Shown: positions 1 to 6,929 of the stretch, one piece after another
Layout of the letters: the number at the start of each line of letters is the position of its first letter
Position numbering within the stretch: position 1 is the stretch's first letter
Assembly (NCBI GenBank): GCA_964386795.1
Contig: CAYLUE010000050.1
Span: forward strand, 1 to 10,792
Source of the DNA: TMED108 sp964386795
GTDB lineage: Bacteria > Fidelibacterota > Marinisomatia > Marinisomatales > TCS55
DNA: 10,792 bases
Direction of reading: 5' to 3'
The notes under the pieces: generated by a model
The model's input: the letters and a program-made list of their open reading frames with translations, nothing else
Told to the model about the DNA's origin: nothing
Databases searched by the model: none
Made by a program: the position numbers and the translations under genes

Positions 1-1279
1 TGAATGGCATATATGTACCGAAACCGGAAACATATCTTTCTTCAATGATTTCACGCAGTAATGCATCTGTAGTAGACGCACCATCAGGATTTTCCATTCC
101 ATCTGTTGCAAAATCTTCATCAACGTATGCATCGTACTTATATTTGGTAGCATCATTATAATTACTATTAAGCCTACCGCCTCCAGCTAGCCAAGCTCTA
201 TATGAATTCAATGCACCTAAGCCAGCAGAAAAACCAGCAGTTCTAGCTGAAGCCTCTGCTTTGATCAATTGATTTTCAGTGTAGGTAACCATAGGTTGAG
301 CTTCAAACTGCTCAACAACACCTGTATTACCACTTGCAGAATTTTCATCAATTGAATAATAACCATAGCGCGCTTCTTCATTTGTCTTAGCGTTACCACG
401 ATAACTTGAATGAGCAGGGTCAAGAAGATCAACTAAATAACTTCTATCACCTTCTTTTGCATTACCTAAATCGCCAGTTCTTGATCCATTCAAGATCTCC
501 CAATATAGATTCTTATCACCATTAGGAGTCGCAGCGTCACCTCTTGGCTTATACATCATATCGCCAGCAGAAGATGAGATACCGCTTCCTGCATGCGAAA
601 GTGCAGTTGCGTAGTCTTTCTTAATAAGAGCAATGCGCGCCTTTAGAGTGTAGGCTGCAGCAATCCACTTATCTTTATCACCGCCATAATAGATATCGTA
701 AGATTCACTTCTAGTGGATGCACCGGAAAGCGTTGTAATCGCATCAGATAAAAGTGCATCACATCCATCTAAAGCTGCCTTTTGCGAATCGAACTTAGGT
801 GCCTGCTTATCAGAAACCACTTCTGAAAACGGTACATCACCCATTAAAATTGCAAGCGAACTAATCGCGTGCGCTTCCAATACTTGAGCAATACCGACCA
901 AAAGCTTATCATCTGGCGCACTAGCCATGATATGCCTTGTGTTGGCAACAACTCCAACATAAGCACTGTTCCATTCACCGTTTGATTCAACTGTTGAAAG
1001 CGAATATCCATAAATATTTGAATACAGCGATGTATAGCCAATTAATTGACCTGAAAACATTGCAGATATTCTATTTAAGTGACTGACCTGAACAATTACA
1101 TTGGCAAGCTGCGCACCGTTTAAAAACAGATTTGCATCTACATCCGATACTGTAATCTCATTCGGGTTATCATTTAAATTTTCTGGAATTTCACATGATA
1201 TCAATACCAGTGAAATTGCCATTAATGAAATACGAAACATCTTATTCATATTCTTTAATCCTTTTGATTGTCTTTTCAT
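1..1279 (-). CDS. susD: SusD/RagB-family surface lipoprotein (3' end outside window)
   Basis: This is the substrate-binding lipoprotein that caps a SusC-type outer-membrane transporter. About 426 codons are visible with no stop, and I read most of the frame without interruption. The N-terminus has a lysine-rich start, a short hydrophobic stretch and the lipobox LISC, with the lipidated Cys at residue 29, so it should be exported and anchored by signal peptidase II. SusD signatures include GDVPFSEV with a following PKFDSQK, the helix AAYTLKARIALI, TYTENQLIKAEA, and near the edge EIIEERYVSGFGTYMPF. Family members usually have 450-600 residues, so only a short C-terminal piece is missing. I chose the start at 1279 because AGGAGG lies 8 bases upstream. 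An internal ATG at 1249 would give a shorter signal peptide but lacks such a site. It follows susC by 14 bases and is surely co-transcribed with it. The substrate cannot be inferred: these proteins bind glycans, peptides or other oligomers. Confidence 0.93.
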   Translation of the reverse strand, partial: MKRQSKGLKNMNKMFRISLMAISLVLISCEIPENLNDNPNEITVSDVDANLFLNGAQLANVIVQVSHLNRISAMFSGQLIGYTSLYSNIYGYSLSTVESNGEWNSAYVGVVANTRHIMASAPDDKLLVGIAQVLEAHAISSLAILMGDVPFSEVVSDKQAPKFDSQKAALDGCDALLSDAITTLSGASTRSESYDIYYGGDKDKWIAAAYTLKARIALIKKDYATALSHAGSGISSSAGDMMYKPRGDAATPNGDKNLYWEILNGSRTGDLGNAKEGDRSYLVDLLDPAHSSYRGNAKTNEEARYGYYSIDENSASGNTGVVEQFEAQPMVTYTENQLIKAEASARTAGFSAGLGALNSYRAWLAGGGRLNSNYNDATKYKYDAYVDEDFATDGMENPDGASTTDALLREIIEERYVSGFGTYMPF

Positions 1280-1287
1280 TTTCTCAC

Positions 1288-1293
1288 CCTCCT
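1288..1293 (-). promoter_or_regulatory. Strong ribosome binding site of susD
   Basis: On the minus strand AGGAGG reads from 1293 to 1288, with an 8-base spacer to the ATG at 1279. It directly abuts the susC TAA stop at 1296-1294, so a ribosome ending susC is placed at the susD start. This site decides the susD start in favour of 1279 over the in-frame ATG at 1249. Confidence 0.85.
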
Positions 1294-4200
1294 TTAAAAG
1301 TTAGCTGTTAGTGAGAAAAGGTATGATTTGGTACTTGGATTTGTAAAATAATCCAAACCAAATCCACTTGAAACACCACTCTGGTTAACGGCAGGATCTA
1401 TACCAACTAGCTCTTTGTAGCTCGCCCATAGGTTTCTACCGGTCCATCTCATGGTAACCGAGCTTAGACCCATAGAAGAAATCATTGGATGAACCAAATC
1501 ATATGCAACAGAAAGCTCTCTTAATCGAGAGAACGTTGCATCTTTCACGGCGAAGTTATAGGCTTGATTATCACCAAATCCACCACCGATACCATGGCGA
1601 TACCAGGCTTCATCAAGAAGCACCTTACCACCGCCAAAGTCATGAACACTACCTCTAACCGTAGTGCCAGCAGCAACGGTATTTCCATCAACATTAACTA
1701 GATCCTCTGTTAAGGTAACTTCATTAGCAGTTTCTGCTGTGGTTCCAAATCGTCGTAAGACCCATTGGGTACGAGGTGAATAGTCACCACCTTGTGAATG
1801 TTCAAATAAGGCATTCACAGAAACGCCATTCCATTTTCCATTCACTCCGAATGTTCCTCTCCAGTCTGGATTAGGATCACCAAGAATTACAGGAAGAGAA
1901 GTAATTTGAGGAAAACCATTGGCATCTAAAATAAACTTACCATTTTCATCAACCTGAGAACCGGTTCCGTATAAAGCGCCTAGCGGTTGAGCTGTGCCAT
2001 TAAACGTGGGATCTACAGCAACAGAGCTAACCGACCCACCTACAAGCGTTAACACAGATGTACCCTCTGTTAGCGCAAGGACCTTATTTTTATTTGTAGC
2101 CCAGTTGAATGTAAAATCAACATTTTGATTTAATTTAAATGAACCATCAAGCTCTAAGCCTTTATTTTCCATTTTAGCTGCATTAGCATACTGCGTATCA
2201 GAACCTGTACTTGGTGCCTTAGAAACACTAATCAGCATATCTACAATTTCATTGGAGTAACTAGTTAACCCAAAAGAAAATCTGTCATCGAGCATTCTGA
2301 AATCAAAACCGAATTCTGTTTCAGTCTTCACTTCTGGCTTTAGACTTTCATTTCCTTTATCATCGTCAACTCTGTAGCCACCACCAAATAGAGCAACGTC
2401 TACAGGGTCACTGTATGAGCTATATCCAAATCCAGACTCAGCAAGCGTTTGAAAGCGATGAGCAGAAGGACGTACGCCAACTTGCCCCCAGGCAAAACGA
2501 GCCTTCGCGAAGGTAAACGGTGCTGGGACATAATCTGTTAACTGAACAGCAACATCCATCGCAGGGTAAAAGTATGACTTACTGATCGTTGAATGATCCT
2601 CAAGCGCACCTGAAAGGTTTAAGTATACCATATTCATTGCATCCACTGATAGCAGACCATAGGTTCTGGTTGATCGAATAAACAATCTGCTATTATCAAC
2701 CGTGGAGTTCTCCGCAGCAGTATTAACGTTTACCGTTTGCTTGTCAGTATTAACAAGAAATCCTGTTATATTATATGAAGTTCTGCTATAAGTACGGTCA
2801 TTCCAATTATAACCAAGAGTCGCTACCATACTTAATGCTTCGCTCAGGCTAATATTATGGCGACCAATTACGTCATAATTAGTTTCTTTATTGGTAATCA
2901 CGTCTTGTGCAAAAACACCTGAGTTACGTGAACCTGCAGAACCGATTGGGAAAAACCAATCTCTATTATCTGTATAGGTATCAATTCCAGCTCTCACTAC
3001 CACATCGGTACCTTCTTTAGGCGTATAATTCATCTCATTAGACATAATAAGACGATTAAGACCGGTTGTGGACTTTTGCTCTTTAATGGTCCAGATAGGG
3101 TTATTGTAGATTGGATTTGTGCTTGATCCTCCTAAATAACGTCTATAGGCACGATGGCGACCGGTATATTCCGTGCCACCACTTACGTAAGTACCTTTAT
3201 AATGTGTATTATCAAAATCTGGCGCGGTCCTAAGCAGTCCAAGTAATAAACCGGCAGTGTTTGAACTTTGCTGAATTCGATTTGAATTACTATAAGTATA
3301 TCCTGCCTTAGAAGTCATAGTAACTTGATCGGATAGTTTAAATTTTGTATTTAATCTAAAATTGTCTCTATCGTAGAACGAGTCACGAATAATTCCATCT
3401 TGACGTAAGCGTCCATAGCTAAATAAATAGGTTTTAGTAGCATCTCCTCCAGAAACCTGGAAATCATCTTGAGAGAATCTTCCGGTCTGAAAGACTGAAT
3501 TCCAATTCGTATTCACATAGGTATCTTTAGAATTTTTTTCTGTGATAGTGTATTGGGTAAACGTTCCATCTTCAGAAACAAAGTAAGGCTTGCTGGTGTC
3601 TACAACGTCAGCTCCACCGGTTCTATCAGCAATTTTATCTCCCCAAGATTCTGCCTGGGTGCCCCATTTGCCACTTCTACCCTGACCAAATGTATCTTGC
3701 ATCGGAAGGCGCTCGTGAACTTCATCAAATGATTCCGTGCGCTTATAGGTCATTTTCATTTTACCTGCGGATGAACCATCCTTTGTCTTAATCACAACAA
3801 CACCATTCGCAGCTCTAGATCCCCATAAGGCTGCTGCCGATGCACCTTTTAATACTTCCACAGAAGCAATGTCATTTGCATTAATATCATTAATTCTTGA
3901 TTGAGATGTCGCTCCACCTGTTCTGCCACCAGTAATATTATTTCCACCACCATAGGTTGTGGAATTGTTGATTGGCATTCCATCCACAATAATTAAGGGC
4001 TGATTGGAACCTGAAATCGTATTTGCTCCACGAATCTTAATTGATGTAGAGGCTCCAGGGTCACCAGCCGATGGATTAACAATCACGTTAGAGGCTTTTG
4101 CGGCTAAGGAATTAGCCATTAATGATTCACCTGAACGAGTCATGTCTCCAGAGTTGATAGACGAACTTGTTGAACCTTGCTGGTCTCGATTTGTTTCAAA

Positions 4201-4554
4201 GCCTAAGGCTGTAACGCTAATCGCCTGTAAACCAATAGCATCAACATTTAATGTAAAATTTTGTGTAACAGATCCACTTGAAGGAACATCTACGCTTGCG
4301 CTTTGGCTTTTATAGCCAATGTAAGATGTTACAAGTGTTACTGTTTGTCCTTCAACCGTTCCAGATGGAATACTAATTTGATATGTTCCATCCGAACCTG
4401 ATGCTGCACCTACTGAAGTACCATCAACAACTACGTTGGCACCTGCTAGCGGGTTTCCATCAGTATCGGTTACTGAACCTTCTATTGTAGATTGAGCGTT
4501 CAAAAACCCAAATACTATTGAGAATAAGAACGTTATTCGAAGATTTTTTGACAT
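1294..4554 (-). CDS. susC: SusC/RagA-family TonB-dependent outer-membrane receptor
   Basis: This 1086-residue outer-membrane transporter imports ligand delivered by its SusD lid, using energy from TonB-ExbBD. Domains in order: a signal peptide (residues 1-20, cleavage likely after FLNA); a carboxypeptidase-regulatory-like beta-sandwich (about 22-108, with GNPLAGANV and YIGYKSQS); a TonB-box-like segment with the typical VTALG (about 110-119); a plug domain (about 120-258) with the SusC hallmarks IRGANTISGSNQPLIIVDG and VEVLKGASAAALWGSRAANG; and then the 22-strand-type beta-barrel to the end. The last residues, YLFSLTANF, are alternating and end in Phe, the usual outer-membrane insertion signal. 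The length is normal for the family (about 950-1150). The start is fixed by an in-frame TAA just before the ATG and by AGGAG 6 bases further upstream. The gene is paired with susD downstream. No neighbouring enzyme reveals the substrate. The family call is secure; the symbol is generic. Confidence 0.96.
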   Translation of the reverse strand: MSKNLRITFLFSIVFGFLNAQSTIEGSVTDTDGNPLAGANVVVDGTSVGAASGSDGTYQISIPSGTVEGQTVTLVTSYIGYKSQSASVDVPSSGSVTQNFTLNVDAIGLQAISVTALGFETNRDQQGSTSSSINSGDMTRSGESLMANSLAAKASNVIVNPSAGDPGASTSIKIRGANTISGSNQPLIIVDGMPINNSTTYGGGNNITGGRTGGATSQSRINDINANDIASVEVLKGASAAALWGSRAANGVVVIKTKDGSSAGKMKMTYKRTESFDEVHERLPMQDTFGQGRSGKWGTQAESWGDKIADRTGGADVVDTSKPYFVSEDGTFTQYTITEKNSKDTYVNTNWNSVFQTGRFSQDDFQVSGGDATKTYLFSYGRLRQDGIIRDSFYDRDNFRLNTKFKLSDQVTMTSKAGYTYSNSNRIQQSSNTAGLLLGLLRTAPDFDNTHYKGTYVSGGTEYTGRHRAYRRYLGGSSTNPIYNNPIWTIKEQKSTTGLNRLIMSNEMNYTPKEGTDVVVRAGIDTYTDNRDWFFPIGSAGSRNSGVFAQDVITNKETNYDVIGRHNISLSEALSMVATLGYNWNDRTYSRTSYNITGFLVNTDKQTVNVNTAAENSTVDNSRLFIRSTRTYGLLSVDAMNMVYLNLSGALEDHSTISKSYFYPAMDVAVQLTDYVPAPFTFAKARFAWGQVGVRPSAHRFQTLAESGFGYSSYSDPVDVALFGGGYRVDDDKGNESLKPEVKTETEFGFDFRMLDDRFSFGLTSYSNEIVDMLISVSKAPSTGSDTQYANAAKMENKGLELDGSFKLNQNVDFTFNWATNKNKVLALTEGTSVLTLVGGSVSSVAVDPTFNGTAQPLGALYGTGSQVDENGKFILDANGFPQITSLPVILGDPNPDWRGTFGVNGKWNGVSVNALFEHSQGGDYSPRTQWVLRRFGTTAETANEVTLTEDLVNVDGNTVAAGTTVRGSVHDFGGGKVLLDEAWYRHGIGGGFGDNQAYNFAVKDATFSRLRELSVAYDLVHPMISSMGLSSVTMRWTGRNLWASYKELVGIDPAVNQSGVSSGFGLDYFTNPSTKSYLFSLTANF

Positions 4555-4560
4555 TTATCT

Positions 4561-4565
4561 CTCCT
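4561..4565 (-). promoter_or_regulatory. Ribosome binding site of susC
   Basis: AGGAG reads from 4565 to 4561 on the minus strand, 6 bases before the ATG at 4554. A TAA in the same frame touches the ATG, so no longer start is possible. A clear Shine-Dalgarno site is unusual in classical Bacteroidota genes and bears on the taxonomic guess. Confidence 0.8.
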
Positions 4566-4578
4566 GCGTGTGTATTTA

Positions 4579-4608
4579 ATGCTCTTACAAATTGAATGAG
4601 CATGTAAG
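4579..4608 (-). promoter_or_regulatory. Two alternative hairpins in the susC leader
   Basis: Two perfect 6-bp inverted repeats overlap here. On the plus strand ATGCTC (4579-4584) pairs with GAGCAT (4598-4603), and CTTACA (4584-4589) pairs with TGTAAG (4603-4608). Each has a 13-base loop. They share bases 4584 and 4603 and lie in each other's loop or flank, so only one can form at a time. They sit 13-43 bases upstream of the susC ribosome binding site, in what should be the 5' untranslated leader. This could be a simple switch or a protein-binding operator. It could also be chance, since the region is AT-rich and the stems are short. Confidence 0.3.
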
Positions 4609-4616
4609 TAAATGTA

Positions 4617-4644
4617 ATTATAATTTAATACTTAAGCTATTATA
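4617..4644 (-). promoter_or_regulatory. Possible susC promoter region (-10-like elements)
   Basis: On the minus strand the hexamer TATAAT occurs twice, at 4644-4639 and 4622-4617, within the only sizeable gap before susC. Neither has a recognisable -35 hexamer about 17 bases upstream (AAAAAC and ATATAA at those places). I also see no good TTTG / TAnnTTTG pair of the Bacteroidota type. A promoter is expected here because susC starts a new functional unit, but the exact site is uncertain and AT-rich sequence gives such matches by chance. Confidence 0.25.
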
Positions 4645-4692
4645 TAAGGTAAAATTTTTTAGTTTTTAGAAATGAGTAGTAATGCAGTAATC

Positions 4693-4715
4693 AGAAAATA
4701 AGTTCTATATTTTCT
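4693..4715 (-). other. Stem-loop spanning the nhaC stop codon
   Basis: A perfect 8-bp inverted repeat, AGAAAATA (4693-4700) with TATTTTCT (4708-4715), encloses a 7-base loop holding the nhaC TAG stop. It marks the end of the ion-transport operon and could slow 3' decay or help termination. It has only one G-C pair and no T-tract following on the minus strand, so it is not a canonical intrinsic terminator. Confidence 0.3.
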
Positions 4716-6147
4716 CAATCTTAAAATTGAACAACGCATATATAATAGCAATAACAGGGTTAATTAAATTGAAAAAGCAAAAAGGAAGATAGCTAAATGT
4801 TGCAATTCCTAATGAAGCGGACATAAATGCTCCACATGTATTCCAGGGAACCAGTGGTGAGGTCATCGTTGCAGAGTCTTCAAGTGTCCTGGATAAATTT
4901 TTGGGAGCTAGTTTTCGTTTTTTAAATTCTGTTTTAAACATTCTCCCAGGTAAAACAATAGCGATATATTGATCTGCTGTAACAATATTAATTCCAATAC
5001 ATGTAGCGATAGTTGTGATAATTAAGGATGCTGTGGATTTAACAAACGATAATAGTACCGTAACAATCGTATTTAATAATTTAGTGGTTTCAAGAACAGC
5101 GCCAAACGTTAAGGCCGTAATGACGAGCCAAATAGTATTTAACATGCTTGACATTCCACCGCGGGATAAAAGGTCGTCTACAACCGGAACGCCAGTATCT
5201 ATTGCATATCCTGAATGAAGTGCGGTCCAAACACCTGATATTTTTATTAAAAATGAAGGTAAATATGTTTCTCCAACAAATTTTTCAACTACATCAGGTT
5301 GAAATAATATTGCAAAAACACCCCCAATAAGTGCACCGATTAGAACTGTTGGAAATGCAGGCATTTTCTTAAACGCCAAAACAAATACCATAATTAATGG
5401 AAAAAATGAAATAAGTGAAATATTAAAATTGTTATTGATGGTATTTTGAATAAGCTCAAGGCCTGCTACATTTTGAACATCTGGGGCGTTTATACCCATA
5501 AATAAAAAAATGATTAGGGTGATTATTAGGCTAGGACCTGTTGTCCAAATCATATGGTTGATATGTGTAAATAGATCGGTACCTGCCACTGCTGGTGCGA
5601 GATTTGTTGTATCAGATAACGGCGACATTTTATCTCCAAAATAAGCTCCAGAAATTACCGCTCCGGCGGTTACTTCAGGTGAAAGACCTAAACCGGCTGC
5701 AATACCCATTAAAGCAGCACCTAAAGTACCTGCCACTGTCCACGAGCTACCGATGCTTAATGCTGATAATGCACATATAATACATGCTGCAAAATAAAAA
5801 ATTGACGGAGAAAGAATATTTAAACCATAATATATCATCGCAGGAACTAGTCCAGACATGATCCAGGTGCCAATCATTGCTCCTACGGCAAGCAGGATCA
5901 GAATCGCCCCCATAGCTGTAGAGATACCTTTAACTATTCCAGATTCAATTTCTTTCCAGGAATATCCATTTTTTATTCCAATGATCGATGCAATTCCTGC
6001 GCAAATTATTAATGCGATTTGATTGCCTCCATACGAAGAATCATCTCCATATATATAGACTGACGCTGAAAGCATAATTATTAATGACAGAATTGGAAAA
6101 ATGGCTTCAAATAAGGATGGTGTTGTTTTTGATTTTTGAGCAGTCAT
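4705..6147 (-). CDS. nhaC: NhaC-family Na+/H+ antiporter
   Basis: This 480-residue inner-membrane protein is predicted to expel Na+ (possibly with an organic anion) in exchange for H+. It is almost entirely hydrophobic, with roughly a dozen membrane segments. Family motifs are GAYFGDKMSPLSDTTN (residues 167-182), TADQYIAIVLPGRMFK (390-405) and LEDSATMTSPLVPWNTCGA (422-440). These carry the acidic and polar residues typical of NhaC and of the related malate/lactate antiporter MleN, so MleN-like exchange cannot be excluded. The length fits the family. The ATG lies 1 base after the stop of the enoyl-CoA hydratase gene (TAAAATG), with no clear Shine-Dalgarno site, so translation is probably coupled. 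Its place behind trkA-trkH makes sense: K+ uptake and Na+ extrusion together set the cytoplasmic cation balance. It is the last gene of the operon. Confidence 0.93.
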   Translation of the reverse strand: MTAQKSKTTPSLFEAIFPILSLIIMLSASVYIYGDDSSYGGNQIALIICAGIASIIGIKNGYSWKEIESGIVKGISTAMGAILILLAVGAMIGTWIMSGLVPAMIYYGLNILSPSIFYFAACIICALSALSIGSSWTVAGTLGAALMGIAAGLGLSPEVTAGAVISGAYFGDKMSPLSDTTNLAPAVAGTDLFTHINHMIWTTGPSLIITLIIFLFMGINAPDVQNVAGLELIQNTINNNFNISLISFFPLIMVFVLAFKKMPAFPTVLIGALIGGVFAILFQPDVVEKFVGETYLPSFLIKISGVWTALHSGYAIDTGVPVVDDLLSRGGMSSMLNTIWLVITALTFGAVLETTKLLNTIVTVLLSFVKSTASLIITTIATCIGINIVTADQYIAIVLPGRMFKTEFKKRKLAPKNLSRTLEDSATMTSPLVPWNTCGAFMSASLGIATFSYLPFCFFNLINPVIAIIYALFNFKIEKI

Positions 6148-6148
6148 T

Positions 6149-6922
6149 TTATCTAAATTTTGGTTTTCTTTTTTCTACGAAAGCAGATAAGCCTTCTTTA
6201 GTCTCATCTGTTTCAAATAACTCGCTGAAGCGATCCACTTCAAATTCGAGTCCAGAGTTTATATCCTTACCCATACTCTGACGGATACATAATAATGATT
6301 GAGCTATTGCATGGGGGCCATTTTTTAAGATCTCTTGTGCTAGTTCTTCGCACTTTTGCATTAATTCTGAAACAGGAACCAAATGATTGACTAAGCCAAT
6401 ACGATATGCCTCTGAAGCAGAAATCATTTTACCGGTAGTAATAATTTCATTCGCGATACCATAACCAACGATCCTGGGCAATCTTTGCGTTCCTCCCCAT
6501 CCTGGTAAAATACCAAGCAACACTTCTGGTTGCCCAAAATTAGCATTTTCACTCGCCACTCTAATATGGCATGCAAGACTGACCTCGCAACCACCTCCAA
6601 GCGCAAAACCATTGACAGCCGCAATCACAGGTTTAGGCGAGGTTTCAATAGTTTTAGTTAAATTTTGACCTTTAAGTCCAAAGTCATAAGCTTGGTCTCT
6701 ATTCATCGTTTTCATGTTTTTTATATCCGCACCCGCAATAAATGCTTTATTACCTTCGCCAGTAAGAATAATTACACCAACCTTATCATCATTTATACAA
6801 TCCTTAAAATTATCATCCAGCTCTTGAATGATATCAATATTTAATGCATTTAATGCCTCAGTTCTTGATATAGTAAGTTTTACAATAAAATCTTTGAGGT
6901 AATCTTTTTTAATAAATGACAT
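6149..6922 (-). CDS. Enoyl-CoA hydratase/isomerase (crotonase) family protein
   Basis: This is a 257-residue cytoplasmic crotonase-fold enzyme, full length for the family. It shows the N-terminal motif ISRTEALNALN (18-28), the oxyanion-hole segment AGADIK (63-68), GGGCE (109-113) and FGQPEVLLGILPG (129-141). Both glutamates of true hydratases are present: Glu113 and Glu133, matching Glu144 and Glu164 of rat mitochondrial enoyl-CoA hydratase. It should therefore hydrate trans-2-enoyl-CoA, perhaps crotonyl-CoA in beta-oxidation or hydroxybutyrate metabolism. The C-terminal EKRKPKF is also typical. The exact substrate is not readable. The start is the ATG at 6922, 7 bases after the trkH stop, with a weak AGGA inside the end of trkH. 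It is enclosed by cation transporters, and no thiolase, acyl-CoA dehydrogenase or hydroxyacyl-CoA dehydrogenase is in view, so its role in this operon is unexplained. Confidence 0.92.
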   Translation of the reverse strand: MSFIKKDYLKDFIVKLTISRTEALNALNIDIIQELDDNFKDCINDDKVGVIILTGEGNKAFIAGADIKNMKTMNRDQAYDFGLKGQNLTKTIETSPKPVIAAVNGFALGGGCEVSLACHIRVASENANFGQPEVLLGILPGWGGTQRLPRIVGYGIANEIITTGKMISASEAYRIGLVNHLVPVSELMQKCEELAQEILKNGPHAIAQSLLCIRQSMGKDINSGLEFEVDRFSELFETDETKEGLSAFVEKRKPKFR

Positions 6923-6929
6923 AAATCTA

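Noticed and set aside
844..1041. Minus-strand 65-codon frame inside susD
   Set aside because: It overlaps susD in another frame. The susD frame carries conserved family motifs (GDVPFSEV, TYTENQLIKAEA), so this is a shadow.
1101..1304. Plus-strand open frame across the susD start and the susC-susD junction
   Set aside because: It is antisense to the susD signal peptide and ribosome binding site and shows no recognisable domain.
3901..3990. Glycine/threonine-rich stretch in SusC (residues about 199-215) as a possible repeat expansion
   Set aside because: It is a normal flexible plug-domain loop between the VDGMPI and VEVLKG motifs of SusC proteins, with no tandem unit.
4004..4315. Open frame of 103 codons on the plus strand
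   Set aside because: It lies fully antisense to the plug and N-terminal region of susC, has no family resemblance, and reads as the shadow of a long conserved gene.
4460..4603. Upstream open frame in the susC leader starting at the ATG at 4603 and overlapping susC out of frame
   Set aside because: It has no ribosome binding site, its sequence is determined by the susC start and signal-peptide region, and the encoded peptide resembles nothing I know.
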